A DNA stretch of 64,000 bases. Origin: Bactericera cockerelli. Lineage: Eukaryota; Arthropoda; Insecta; Hemiptera; Triozidae. The notes under the pieces were generated by a model. The model worked only from the letters and a program-made list of their open reading frames with translations, was not told the origin of the DNA and did no database searches. Below, in pieces: positions 31,201-43,129 of the stretch; the first letter of the stretch is position 1; each line of letters begins with the position of its first letter. The DNA lies in contig CM044966.1 in the NCBI GenBank assembly GCA_024516035.1, positions 20,654,576 through 20,718,575 of the forward strand, in the 5' to 3' direction. Position numbers and translations under genes: made by a program.

Positions 31201-31795
31201 GAAGGCTAATATTTCTACTGTTTTACAAGGACACAATTTATGAATTCTATAAGTGCTAACATGAAAAAGATCCAAATTTTTCAACTTTGAAATATTTTCA
31301 CTCGAATGTAGTTATAAACAAAACTACAGAATACACCACACACTGGACACGGAAGGAGCCCATATAATTGCTTCAAGGCGTCTTCAGGGGTTAAAACTCC
31401 TTTCACCACCCTAATTATCATGGACACGGAAAAAAAAGAGAAGGATTGATAACAAACTAGGAGGTCATCTCAGTAAAGGCTCCTGAGCCAACAGTATTTA
31501 AAGTATTTTTACCATTCAAAATTTGGTGACAGTTGTTTATAAGGGATACCTTCCGATGTACTCGTTTTGACCTAGATTCAAAACGAGATTTAGTGTGCTA
31601 TCAGTACCGATATTGAGAACTATTACCTGCTGATGAGAGAAAAAAAGCTCGAAACAGCTGTCCAGGTATGTTCTGATATTCATGTACAATTGTACATCTA
31701 ATACAACTACTCACTTTTCTGTTTATATTGATATACCTACTATAATAATATCATACATTATACGTATATTATTATTTATTATCCGCCTTTATTAA

Positions 31796-32265
31796 GCCAG
31801 CCTCCGTGGCGTAACGGTTATGACTACTGAATTCGATCTCCGATCGGAGCAGACTTTTCATACATACAATTCTGTTCCCTCGTTATATATGAGGGTGGCA
31901 TTTCCGCCCCTACCCAGGCTGTGTGAGGTTTATGTGGGTAGCTGGTACGATTCCTAGCGAATGGAGAGTAAAACCCCCGTCCTAATCCAGGACGTTAAAC
32001 AAAATAAAATCGTTGGCGTTAGGAAGGGCATCCAGCCGTAAAAATGTGCCAAAACCAACCAACCTCAACCCAGTCGACCCTACTTGAGCGGGATAAGACA
32101 GAGTAAAAGAAGAGGAAGAAGATTATTTATTTTAACATGTGCCTATCAGGAATAGTACCTATGCCAAAATCAACCAACCTCAACCATGAGGTTGAACTAC
32201 ATCGACCCTGCTTGAGCGGGATAAGACAGAGTAAAAGAAGAAGAAGAAGAAGAAGATTATTGACA
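31796..32265 (+). repeat. SINE family IV with duplicated (GAA)n tail
   Basis: The head CCAGCCTCCGTGGCGTAACG is followed by the body (AGGAAGGGCATCCAGCCGTA). The tail TTGAGCGGGATAAGACAGAG with TAAAAGAAG appears twice (about 32090 and 32215), each ending in GAAGAAG. Confidence 0.85.
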
Positions 32266-32284
32266 TTTTCATGTCTTTGCTCTG

Positions 32285-32420
32285 GCACATAACCAAAATT
32301 ATGTAACGAAATTATGTAACGAAATTATGTGACGAAATTATGTGACGAAATTATGTGACGAAATTATGTAACGAAATTATGTGACGAAATTATGTAACGA
32401 AATTGTGTAACGAAATATTA
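32285..32420. repeat. 14-bp minisatellite (ATTATGTGACGAAA)
   Basis: About ten copies of GTAACGAAATTATG or GTGACGAAATTATG. A 56-60 bp unit with GTATGTGTCATGCGCACAAT then occurs twice (32415-32527). Confidence 0.93.
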
Positions 32421-32529
32421 AATTATAAAAAGAGAGAAGAGAAAAGTATGTGTCATGCGCACAATAACGAAATATTAAATTATAAAAAGAGGAGAAGAGA
32501 AAAAGTATGTGTCATGCGCACAATACGAA

Positions 32530-33420
32530 ATTTGGTCAGTTAAGTTTTAGACCTTGAATAGTAAAGATGAAAATGTCCCAATGGTTGCAGACTCGTATGC
32601 AAGCGTTTTTGACATTTTTTACTAGAGTTTACTAGAAAGGAGGGGAAATTTCCTAATCCAATAAAAAAACAGAAATATTTATTGTAATATGTACCTATCA
32701 GGAGTAGAACATCAAACATTTTCACTTACCCTTTCGCTGTGTCTACACATTTTGTCCAACACTACATTTTCAAAACACAAAAGCAAAATTGGTTTTTAAC
32801 CTCGATCGTTATTTCTGTTGCTTTTTTTTCAATCCCGATTTCCCAAACCTTAATCACTATCACTTTTTCCGCTTTAAACCCAAGAACATAATTTGTTTTT
32901 ATTATTTTTTTTCTTTCAAAATTTAATTATTTTTTATTTAGGTATTTATTTATTTTTTTAGAAAAGAAAACTAAGCTTGATAGAATTTTCTTTCAAAATT
33001 TGTGTCCTCGATCTCTTTTTCACTGTCAAGTGAAATTTTTAATTACGATTTTCGTTCGTTTTACATTTTTTTTAATTTATTTTTTCCCCCTTAGTTTGTC
33101 TATATTTTTTTTTTCATTTGGTTTCTCGACCTAGCATTAAGACTGTAACGTTCTTGTACACAGGGTGCCTTTTACTTAGCGTCTTTTAAGTTTTTAATGT
33201 AATTGGTTGAGTTTCGTGGTGTTTGTTGTTGTTTTGGATGTTGTATTTGTTGTTTTTGTAATGTTGTTGTGGATGTTGTATTTGCTGTTGTTATTGCTGT
33301 TGTTTTTATTTTTTTATAACAAAAATAAAAGCAACAGCTAAAACAACAACAAAAACAAATACAACAATAACAAAATAAACATGAAAATAGTAAAAATAAA
33401 TTACAAGTATGAGTTTTAAA
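32530..33420. other. AT-rich intergenic sequence
   Basis: T-rich with TGTTGTT repeats (33225-33310) answered by AACAACAACAA (33335-33365), which could fold back weakly. No gene was seen. Confidence 0.5.
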
Positions 33421-33424
33421 ATAA

Positions 33425-33830
33425 AAAGATTATTGCCTGAGGCAATATCTGTCATCAAACACATACGATTGCCGATTGTCGCTTTATTATTTTTTTGTTT
33501 TTTCCCCCCCATCTTTCATCTAATGTTTAAATACTATATGTATTGTAAATTGTATACTTTTATACCATTGACGTTGTATGAAGCCCTTGGGCATTATATA
33601 TGCAATAATAATATAAAAAAAAAAATTAAAAAAAAAAAAAATAATAGGCATCGTCAATTTTCATTTTTAAATTTTTACATAAAAAAATTCTACTATTACA
33701 TTATTATTACTTCCGAGAAATTTCTTCTATTTGAAATCGGAAGTATTGTGTTCGTTTTTGTAAAATAAAAAATGGTTTTTGCTCCGATTTTAATTCTTTT
33801 GATATTTCTGGACGTTTTAAATTTTTACTT
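33425..33830. repeat. Retroposon hairpin and dispersed repeat
   Basis: AAGATTATTGCCTGAGGCAA at 33427 is a hairpin variant. Bases 33700-33800 (TTACTTCCGAGAAATTTCTT, TTGCTCCGATTTTAATT) match 58440-58520. Confidence 0.55.
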
Positions 33831-34161
33831 CCTGTAGAGTACAATGTGTGGGTTTCCCTGTATAGGACAATGTCAGGTGTCATCAGATAAGGCGAATACT
33901 TCGAAAGAGCCGACTCCAGTAATAGTCCAGCTCTCCTGTGTCTAGTCCACCTGGGGAACTGCTAGCACTACCATACAGACCACAAAGAGACAAGAATATT
34001 GCACAGAGTAGTGTTTTTTTTTTTTTTGGTTGAAGGCAGGAGAGAAAATGTTTTAAAGACACCCAGGTCCATCCTGACTTGGGGTGTGGGGAAACTCAAC
34101 TTCTCCAATAGCTAACCGTACCTGGAACCGAAAAATATCATTACTTCAAGTGCGACCCTCA

Positions 34162-34366
34162 CATAATATAATAATAATAATACTCTTTAGTGGAAGGTAA
34201 CTCCAGGCGACCACCAGGCGAGGTTAATGCTCAAAGCATTTTCTACTACCTAACCTTCAGAGTCTTATTATTATGTGACTAAAAACTCAAATAAATGAAG
34301 AAAAATTCCTGGACTGGGTGGGATTCGAACCAACGCAACGTTAACCACTTGACTACCAGTGCACCA
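34162..34366 (-). repeat. SINE family III (reverse)
   Basis: AATAATAATACTCTTTAGTG through TAATGCTCAAAGCATTTTCT to GACTACCAGTGCACC. The A-box part of the head is partly deleted. Confidence 0.82.
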
Positions 34367-34384
34367 CTTTCTTTGTGTTATTAC

Positions 34385-34720
34385 GTCACAATTCAAGTGG
34401 GCAACGCAGAATCACAGAACTTTACCACTTAATATGTACAATATCTTGTTTTAAATTTTTTGCCTATGATTCTGCCACTGGTCGCTTCTTCTCATCAAAA
34501 CGGCTACTATTATCATCATTATTTAACAATTTATTAGTAAACTATATGTTTCTGCAACACAGGACATGAAAAAAAAGAACACAATAGAATAAGTAGTAAA
34601 CCAAGGGGCGAGGTTAAAGCCTGCGGCTTTCTCTTCCACCGAACCCCATCTAGTTTACTCAGTTTTCCTCACGAGGTATGAGTGGACCCCGAGCATCCAA
34701 GTGCAGATACATGATCCTGA
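34385..34720 (-). repeat. SINE V pieces around a retroposon hairpin
   Basis: GGCAACGCAGAATCACAGAA and ATTCTGCCACTGGTCGCTTC are reverse SINE V. GGTTAAAGCCTGCGGCTTTC near 34613 is a hairpin variant with altered stem bases. TCCTCACGAGGTATGAGTGG near 34668 resumes SINE V. Confidence 0.6.
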
Positions 34721-34809
34721 TCTACCTGATTCTGTCTGATCATCCCAAGATAAGATATCCCCGTTTTCTCATAGGCTGGGGGAGGTTAATCTGAGTGGCA
34801 GTTTTGTGG

Positions 34810-35197
34810 GTTACCAGCGAGAAAGCGAAAGAAAAGAGGGAGAGAGAAAGAGAGGAGAGAGAGGAGGAGAGAGAGAGAAGAGAGAGGAGAGGGGGAAAGA
34901 GAAAGAGAAAGAGAAAAGAGAAAGAGAAAGAGAGGAAAGAGAGAAGAGAGAAGAGGAAAGAGGAAAGAGGAGAAGAGAGAAAAGAGAAAGAGAAAGAGAG
35001 AGAGAAATAGAGAGAAAAAGAGAGAGAGGGAGAGAGAGAAAGAGAGGAGGAGAGAGAGAGAGAAGGGAGAGAGAAAGAGAGGAGAGAGAGAAAGAGAAGA
35101 GAGGAGAGAGAGAGAGAGATAGAGAGGGAGAGAAAGAGAGAGAGAAGAGAGAAAGAAGGGAAAGAAGAGGAGAGAGGAGAGAGAGAGAGAGGGAGAG

Positions 35198-35228
<31 letters not shown>

Positions 35229-35232
35229 TGGA
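34810..35232. repeat. (GA)n-rich tract
   Basis: Purine-rich low complexity. Long frames in four phases are artefacts. Confidence 0.95.
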
Positions 35233-35314
35233 TAGTAATAAATTAACGTACGACATGTCTGTGTGTAACAATAATAATAATAATATATTTTCCATGTGTG
35301 GGCAAGATAGTGAC

Positions 35315-35700
35315 GTTCCCTGGGGTAAAAGAGAGAGAAGAGAGAGAGAGAGAGAGAGATAGTATATAGTGAAACAAAGAGAGAGAAAAAGTGTAGAAAA
35401 TTAGATGGATAGAATAAAGAAAAAAACATGGTGAGAAGATGTAATTTATCATAGGATAGAATAAAAGAGAGAAAGATAAAGTGTGAAATAGAATTAGATA
35501 GGAAGAGGGAGAAAGAGAGATAAGATAAAGAGGGAGAAAGAGAGATTATGAAGTGAAAGAGAAATAGATAGATTGATAAAATAGAGAGAGAGAGATGAGA
35601 CAGACATAATAGATAATATGAGTGAAAGAGAGGAGAGAGAGAGAGAAAGAGAAGAAATAGAAGGAAAGAGAGGAGATAAAAATATATCTACTGAAAGATA
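35315..35700. repeat. (GA)n/GATA-rich tract
   Basis: AGAGAGAGAGAT, AATAGATAGATTGATA and similar low-complexity sequence. Confidence 0.9.
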
Positions 35701-35737
35701 AAAAGACAACATAGCGAGAATAGTGATAGCCAGTAGT

Positions 35738-35833
35738 AGGGGGGGGGGGGGGATTAATGAGGAAACCATGTTTCCAGCAATTCCACTCTCTCAATTTCAT
35801 TCTAATTTCCAGGGGGACATCTAATATTTTAAC

Positions 35834-35866
<33 letters not shown>

Positions 35867-36050
35867 TTCCCGTCTTCTCTCAAGCCTATTATTCCTTGGG
35901 ACACAACCGCCCCCCCCCCCCCCCCCCAACCACTCTTTTTCCTTAAGTCTAATATTCTTCCCCCTTTAAGCACCCCCCCCTTAAATCTCCCCTTCATCTT
36001 CTGAGTTTAATATTGACGGGGAACCTCTTCTACCCTCCCCCCCCCCTCAG
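35738..36050. repeat. Homopolymer G and C runs
   Basis: A G run at 35740-35752, a C run of about 30 at 35835-35866, and more C runs near 35910-35927 and 36040. The G strand could form G-quadruplexes; lengths may be unreliable. Confidence 0.9.
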
Positions 36051-36147
36051 TTTCTATTTCGTAAAATTTCCATGATATCAATTTGTTGCGAAGCCTTACT
36101 GTGGAACTTATTATTATTATTGTTTAAAAAATGATATAAATAATATT

Positions 36148-36375
36148 GTGATAATAATACTCTTTAGTGGAAGGTAACCACCAGGTGAGGTGAAAGATTT
36201 TTTTGGAGCCAAATTGGGACACGGTCGATTTAACACATTACTGGGGGGAGGGGGGGCCTTAGCGTCCCGAAGAGATCGCTCGGGACAGCGGGACGACAAA
36301 CGGCTCCAAAGCGGGACGTATGGTCACCCTAGGCAAGCATTTTCTACCACCTAACCACTTGACTACCATTGCAGC
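36148..36375 (-). repeat. SINE III (reverse) interrupted by a ~140-bp insertion
   Basis: TAGTGGAAGGTAACCACCAG at 36165, then foreign GC-rich sequence (GAAAGATTTTTTTGGAGCCA to GCGGGACGTATGGTCACCCT), then GCATTTTCTACCACCTAACC. The insert resembles a short GGGAC-rich element. Confidence 0.7.
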
Positions 36376-36394
36376 AGAGCTGATATTATCAGCC

Positions 36395-36585
36395 TCAGCT
36401 AAGTAACGTTTGCAACTTCTGTCCGTAGTCCAGAGTTCCTGACTTCGATCCCCGGTTCCCGGGTCTTTTTTGTTTTATTTATTTTAGTTATTTTCTTTTT
36501 TTTTTTGGTTATTTTTTCACGTATTCTACCCGAATACGTAAATCCGGCATTCGCTTGGACTGGGTGAGGTTACTGTGGATAGCTG
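36395..36585 (+). repeat. SINE family IV fragment
   Basis: TGTCCGTAGTCCAGAGTTCC, TTCGATCCCCGG and GACTGGGTGAGGTTACTGTG are diverged SINE IV blocks. Confidence 0.6.
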
Positions 36586-36766
36586 TGTCGATTTGTAAAA
36601 GAAGAATTGTAGTTCTCTGATAACTGGGTCAATAGATTAGAAAAGTATAAAATGAAAACACAACGATTGGGATAGCATAGGTTTGCAAGTTGGTTGAGAT
36701 TTATGTCTAAATAAAGAGTAATATGATAACCTAAACTTATGCTCCTTCAGGGCTGTACAATACAAT

Positions 36767-36990
36767 GTGCACTGGTAGGCAAGTGGTTAACGCGCTAGTC
36801 TGGTAATCCCGGTAGCGTAGGGATCCGTTGGTTCGAATCCCACCCAGTGCATGAATTTTTCCTCATTAAATTGAGTTTGTGACCACATAATAATAAGAAT
36901 CTGAAAGTTAGGTGGTAGAAAATGCTTTGAACATTAACCTCGCCTGGTTACCTTCCACTAAAGAGTATTAATATTATCATTATTATCTAT
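36767..36990 (+). repeat. SINE family III, full length
   Basis: The head GTGCACTGGTAGGCAAGTGG to CGAATCCCACCCAGTGCA pairs at its ends. The body runs to CCTTCCACTAAAGAGTATTA with an (ATT)n tail. This is the cleanest copy in the window. Confidence 0.9.
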
Positions 36991-37099
36991 TCTTATGTGG
37001 TCATCAGTATAGTATAATCAGTATGAACAGAAAAGTGAGAAGTTGTATTAGATGAACATGAATATCATATTGTCACAGTCATTTTGTACTCAAACAATA

Positions 37100-37325
37100 G
37101 ATAAAAAAATGTAGCATGGTCGGGGTTCGATCGAGCGGATCCGTGAGTCCAGATCCTGCCGAGGGTTGTAGGAACCTTTCCCGCCCAGCTCAGGCTTAGA
37201 TAGTTTTATGTGGGTGCAATTTCCAACTGCTCGGGTGGGATCGTGATTTTCCGGTTGCGATTGAACTCAGTAGGGCGTGGTTTTCCTGGTTCGTCGTGTG
37301 GTGGTACCTGGGAAAAAATATTATT
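37100..37325 (+). repeat. Unclassified SINE-like repeat with (TTA)n tail
   Basis: ATGGTCGGGGTTCGATCGAG is B-box-like and GTGATTTTCCGGTTGCGATT follows. It ends in TATTATTATTAT. Only one copy was seen. Confidence 0.4.
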
Positions 37326-37359
37326 ATTATTATAAATAAATGTGTTTATTTGTCTTATT

Positions 37360-37622
37360 ATATTACAATTTTAGTGGGTAGCGCAGAATTATAGGACTTT
37401 TCCATATGTTTAATATCCCAATATCTTATTTTTGCCTATAATTCCGCCACTGGTCGCTACTAACATTAAAGCAGCTACTCATTTTTCCTCACGAGGTATG
37501 AGTGGACCCCGAACACCGAAGTACAAAAACCTGTCCCACTGGGGATCGAACCGAGGTCACCGTGCGTGCAATGCCTAGCGCGGTAACTCACTCTGCAACG
37601 GTGACTACTTTATTATTATTAA
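37360..37622 (-). repeat. SINE family V, uninterrupted (reverse)
   Basis: ATTTTAGTGGGTAGCGCAGA through CCTCACGAGGTATGAGTGGA to CTCACTCTGCAACGGTGACT. It gives the uninterrupted order for the copy split by the hAT-like element at 4944. Confidence 0.85.
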
Positions 37623-37702
37623 TATTTCAAATTCTCTAACATCGACTGATTTCTAATCCAAGTCAGTTCAAAACTTTTCTGAGGATATGGGCAGTAAAAA
37701 GT

Positions 37703-37846
37703 TATCATATTTGTGTTAATCACTTTCGTGGTATCACAATTACTCAAACTTGCTTTATTAAATCTTCGCTGAAACCGGGACTTGAACCACCGACTTCCAG
37801 GTTACAAGTCTGCTGCCTTATCGCTCAAGCTACTGAGGTCGGTGTA
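37703..37846 (-). repeat. SINE family II (reverse)
   Basis: GTTATCATATTTGTGTTAAT to CGCTCAAGCTACTGAGGTCG. Confidence 0.88.
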
Positions 37847-38039
37847 AAAAAAAGAAAGTAAAATTTAAATATTCCCAAAGGTGAGTAGTATGTAAAAAAT
37901 TTATAAACGCCTTTTTACTATTGAGTTATGCAATGTGCAATACACAATTCGAGTTTCACTCCACTAAACACAGTACGTTCTGTCCATACAGTTATTATTA
38001 TGTCAATTATTAACCCTTCATAAGCACACTTTTTCTTTT

Positions 38040-38475
38040 ATAAAAATTCTGCGTCATTTGAATCGAACTCATGATCTTTGGACCACGGGCACTAGTCACA
38101 AAACCGTTACACCAAGGAGGCTGGTTAAGAACGTAGCTTGATTTCGGGGCACATAGGATATTTACTATAGGAATATTGTATTTTTTTTTTGATTTAACAT
38201 CGATATCAACTTTAATCTATATTAACCTTACCCAGCTGGGTTGTGTGAGTTTGATGTGAGTAGCTGGTTTCATTTCTAGTTCAAATATTATTTATTTATT
38301 TTTATTACAACTTTATTTTTTATACAAAACAATCAATCATTAATAAAATTATTAACAAGGAAAAAAAAATCTCGAAAATATTCACACAAAAAATAAAAAT
38401 AAGAACAACATTAATTTATATTATTATAATTGTAATTCGGGCCGAAGTTAATGCCTAAGGCATTCTCTGCCATTT
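38040..38475 (-). repeat. SINE IV head fragment and hairpin retroposon
   Basis: TTGAATCGAACTCATGATCT to CCAAGGAGGCTGGTTAAG is a reverse SINE IV head; a forward SINE IV scrap (AGCTGGGTTGTGTGAGTTTG) follows. Bases 38300-38475 form a reverse retroposon ending GAAGTTAATGCCTAAGGCAT. Confidence 0.65.
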
Positions 38476-38479
38476 AACT

Positions 38480-38990
38480 CCGATAAAGGTTGGTGAGATA
38501 ATTTGGGCTTCTCTTGATAATATTGAAGATAAAATCAAAAGAATTAAGACACAATTTTATTTAAAAAATTTCCTCCACAGTCACTACTTTTTTTGCCAAT
38601 GATCAATTCCATCTTCATATCCCAACAATGACTAGCTCTTCTTATGCACATATATCAAGAGATAATATCGATAATGATAATATTGAATAACACACTTTAA
38701 TCAAGAATGTAGACTGAGTTCAATAAGATTGTCTACTCAAGGGTTAATATGGTCTCAATTGAAATTCATATGGGTGAAAATAAAATCAATGAACAAAATA
38801 ATAAACATACACGATAGATAATATTTATACGGGTGCAAATCGTATACAGGGGTTCAAAATTATACACGATGATATTTACATAATGTCTATACATAATTAT
38901 GTCGTATACAGTGTGGTCACAATGTCATTAAGCTAAAGCTGATCAAATTTGAGTAATTTACTTAAATGTTTTTTCCTTCTGATATTTGCC
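38480..38990. other. AT-rich intergenic, no feature identified
   Basis: Contains ATACACGATAGATAATATTT and ATACACGATGATATTTACAT, a weak duplication only. Confidence 0.45.
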
Positions 38991-38994
38991 CCCA

Positions 38995-39350
38995 CATCTC
39001 ATTCTCTCTCTCTCTTTCTCTTTCCATCTCTCTTTCCCTTTTATTTCTATTTTCTTTTTGTATTTCCATTATTTTTCCATCTCTCTTTTCTTTGTCTTTC
39101 CATTTTTCCATATCTCTTTAACTCTCTCAATGTCCTCTCTACTTTAACTCTCTTCCGCTTTCTCCTTTGCTCTTATGTTTCTTTCTCTCTCTTTCTCTAT
39201 CTTCTCGTTCTCTATCTCTTTCCCTCTCTACTTTATCTCTCTTACCCTCTCTCTTTTTATCTTTTTATCTCTTTCTCCCTGTTCTCCTTCTCTCTTCCTT
39301 TTTCTTCTCCCTCTCTACTCTTTTCTCTTTCTCTCTCTCTCACCAGTGTC
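38995..39350. repeat. (CT)n-rich tract
   Basis: Pyrimidine-rich low complexity. Ser/Leu/Phe frames are artefacts. Bases 39350-39590 are unremarkable. Confidence 0.93.
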
Positions 39351-39594
39351 TTACCATATTAAATTATCTGGCAATTTTTTGTAATAGAATTCTTTTCACT
39401 TAATTTCTTTCGTCTTGGACAAAATCTAACTCACTTATTATAAACCTCTCTCTTTTCCCACAAGAGACTTTCCAATTTCTTTGGAGATTTCTTTTACGTG
39501 CATTAATTTTTTTTTTTCCATCTTCAGTATCATCATCTGTTCTATAATGACTAGTCTAGGTTCGACTGTATTATTTTTGTTTTTGTAACCAACA

Positions 39595-40145
39595 TGGCTG
39601 CCAGCCTCCATGGTGTAATGGTTGTGACTATTGCGATGGTTTCAGCCAACTCAAATGGAAAAGTTGGCTGTTCTAAACCCCATTTTATATTTGCGATGAT
39701 TATCTTAATATTAATGTCAAGTCACTTGACATGTTATCTAAGCTCAAATAAGCTGAAGCTATCCTGGAATATTGTCTTATATTATGTGCAAACAGTAGGA
39801 TTTCGATAATCACTACAACACGTACCTTTAGTTATTTTTTTCACTTGCATCTACAGACAAAGTCTGCGTATTTACCTACTTATTACCAAAAAATTCGTCT
39901 AAACATTGACTTGTTGATATTTATACATGACTAGCAACAATGTGCAGTTACTTTATTTTCTGAACTGTTTGAAAATGAATTTAGAAATTACCAATAAAAA
40001 GAAAAAAAAAAACTATTTGCGATCAACCACCGTAAGAACTTGGACTATTTCTTTAAGCCATTAAATCCTCGGAAAACTGCAAGCTAGCTGGCTTGTTAGG
40101 GTTAGCTAGTCCATTCTCTGTTTTGAGTCCTCTAGTGAGACACTG
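39595..40145. repeat. Dispersed repeat (as 26025-26310), interrupted
   Basis: Begins with a SINE IV scrap (GGCTGCCAGCCTCCATGGTG), then GTTTCAGCCAACTC. Its second half, GCGATCAACCACCGTAAGAA to TCTAGTGAGACACTGGTCTT, follows a ~340-bp insertion. Confidence 0.55.
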
Positions 40146-40369
40146 GTCTTACTTACTACTTTAAGATATCCCTTAGTATTATACCTTTCTATTATATCCT
40201 TTTTATATATCCATTTCATATATCCCTTTCTATATATTTTTATTTTATCCCTTCTATTATACCCAATTTGATTGTATTATCTTTAATGTGTATCTCTAAT
40301 CCCCATACTGCGCATTTCTGAAGGATAAGAAAAGGCTTATCACTGAACGATTCAGGTTCCCACTTACTT

Positions 40370-41525
40370 GTTCAAGCAACAATCCGAAATTTCAATTAAA
40401 AGTTTGTTCTAGACTACTACTTATGACATTGGCATCCAGTGACTAAGGCAAATACTTTTGCGGAAATGATTTTGTATTTAATATTTTCAACATCTGGACA
40501 ATGCATTGATTTAGCTAAATGTTGAGGAATTTCAACGCACAACCTATGTGATTTGCGCTGATGGTAGGGTTTAACGTATTATACAGGAAAACTGACATAT
40601 GAATGGTTTATTTCATAGCTTTTAAACTGGCTATACCTTGTAGAGGAAATTATAATCGATGACAAATTATCACTTAGTTCTGAAAGTAAGATTTGAATGT
40701 CATTTTGTAAAGTTCAGGAAATAGAAAAGAAATTGAAAGAAGAGTAAGTCCTGAAAAGTAAACCGTGACTTACAGGGGAACACATAACATATGTTATTGA
40801 TGCTATAACATTATGATTGCTGATTATATCTTTTAACAAATGAAATATACCATAACATGAGGGTTGAACCCACTTGAAAGATAAAGAAAAAAGAACCAAC
40901 TCGTACAACACAAACATTATTAAAAAAACAACAAAATTAAAAATTGAACGTGAAACATAAATTTTAGATAAATTATAAATATTCCACAATATGTCAAATG
41001 AGACTAAAGGCTGGATATTGCTTTGAACTTAGTAGCTTTCACGACTTTTAAAAAAATGACTACTAGGTTTACTGACAAAAAGTAAATACTAAGTTAAGGA
41101 ATCCTTATTAGACGCTTATCAACGTAGTTCTAGTAATATCAGATTTTGCATGATTGATAATTCAATGAAATAGAAACTTGATCAATATTGCTTTTAAGAT
41201 CACAATGGAGCTAACTACAAATTTAAACCTGTACATTTTCAAAATCGAAGACTGTTTTTACCTTTGGGGTTAACCAGACACATTTCTTTCTACGTCCTGA
41301 AGTTACTTCAAATGAGAACCAGAGTAAATGTAGAAATCTGTTCATTGACAGTAATTGGTTGTTCTTAAGGTTGAAAATTTGAATTTTTGTGTGGTCCCTA
41401 ATTGTGAGACTTTCGATTAACGTTTAGAATGGAAAGAAGTATTTTGCTAAATTAGAAGGGAAGTTCATTTTGTTTAATTATATTAGTGCAAGCAAATTTA
41501 TACAGATTATTTTTATACAATTACG
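40370..41525. repeat. Large direct duplication, unit 1
   Basis: The ordered anchors CCGAAATTTCAATTAAAAGT (40385), AGGGGAACACATAA (40777), AAAGAACCAACTC (40890), TGTAGAAATCTG (41329) and AAGTTCATTTTGTTTAATTA (41462) recur in the same order at 43130-44440. Many small gaps separate the copies. No convincing gene. Confidence 0.75.
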
Positions 41526-41565
41526 TATAAGAAGAAGTATCTTGCGACATAAGAATTGAGATTTT

Positions 41566-42560
41566 TTTTAAGGATTAGTCTTAGAATTGGGAATTATTTT
41601 GGAGACGTGCCCCCTAATCATTGAGATCTTTTTTACGGGTTGTTCTAGAATTGGGAATGATTTGGGGCCGTGCCCCTAACTTATTGAGATCTTTTTTTAC
41701 GGGATTGTAAGATGGGAATTATTTGGGCCGTGCCCCCTAACTCATTGGATCTTTTTTTTTTAGGGATTGGTTATGAATTTGAGAAACATCGGTTACCAAA
41801 ACTGGGGGGGGACGTGCCCAGTGTTCCCCCCTATATCCGCGCATTTATATGAGGACTTCCTATACTACGAAGTAAATTTTGTATACTGGTAGGGTTTATT
41901 GTAAAAAGTACTGGGAAAAATCTGAAAACCGAATTTTTCACTTATCATGGAGTAAAACGGAGTCGTTTTGGAGGAATATATAATCGATTTATGGATCCAA
42001 ATATTTGAGCCATTCCTTACTACCTATGGAAAGCGAAATTTTCATGATGGTGGGTTTATTTAAAAGTACAAGAAATCTGAAAACGGAACTTCGCACTTAT
42101 CATAACTGTTAAACTGTGCTATTAGGGAGGAAGTTTATCAATTATGCTATAAATTTGAGGCTTTCTACTACCTAAAGCTGAAATTTTGTATGTGCTGTTC
42201 ATGTAAGTCCAGAGAAAAAATCTGAAACCGGACTTCGCATTATATGTGTTACGGTGTTTATTTTAGGTTAGGAAATTATAGTTTGAATAAAAATTATGAG
42301 GTACTTCCTCTACAAAAGCTGAATTTTGCATATGGTAGGTTTTGAAAGTCGGAATCTGAAAAAGTTCTGAACGTTAACGTGTCGTTTTAGAGACATATCA
42401 TATTATGTACCTATATAAATTATGAGCACTTCCTACTACATACAATGATTTGTATACTGTAGTGTTACTGTAAAATACATGGAAAATCTGAAAACCGGCA
42501 CTTGCATATTTCTGTGTTTAAGGGTGTCGTTTTAGGCCCAGTATTAAAGTGAAGAATCTG
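41566..42560. repeat. Two adjoining diverged satellites
   Basis: At 41566-41830 there are about four ~70-bp units with GAATTGGGAATTATTT and CGTGCCCCCTAA. At 41840-42560 there are about five ~150-bp units with TGAGGACTTCCTACTAC, GAAATTTTGTATACTGGTAG and AATCTGAAAACCG. Bases 42560-43130 hold nothing firm. Confidence 0.75.
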
Positions 42561-43129
42561 AAATTTTTCATAAAAATATGAAACTGTGTGACGAAACATT
42601 TACAAAAATATGATATCACATAAATACCGTTTAAAAAAAGGGCCAAGTTCCAGAATCCTATCAAAAAGGTTTCGCCAATGAAGCAGTGATAGCTTGTTGC
42701 GGCCGTTATCTGGTATAAACTATTCTTTTATTAACACTCGTTTTCTGAGTCCTCATTTTATGTTTTTAACTGAAACTTCTCTCACTTGGCCTAGTTTTAT
42801 GCCATCGTTGTATGGAATATACCACTTTATTTATAGTCGATATAATATAACCTACAGAGCACATTGGCCAGTCAGGATAGTTGCAGTTTAAACATCAAAT
42901 GAGGAACTCAGAAAGGGTTTAATAAAGAAATATTTAGTCACCAAGATATTGGCCGCAAACAAGATATCACTGCATTTCATTGGGAAACTTTTGGATGTGG
43001 TATTCTGAACTTGCCCTTTTTAACGGTATTTTTTGGGGATACTCCTTTCTGAAGGTAAGTATAAAGGTATCCACTGAAATTGTTCCCTATCTTCTGTATC
43101 TCAACACTGTTTCCTATCTTCTGTGTCTC

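Noticed and set aside
34740..35429. 229-residue Ser/Leu-rich minus-strand frame
   Set aside because: Translation of a GA tract; overlapping frames are equally open.
42694..42891. 65-residue frame with FMFLTETSLT, like a LINE endonuclease motif
   Set aside because: A single short motif with no neighbouring endonuclease residues; too weak to call.
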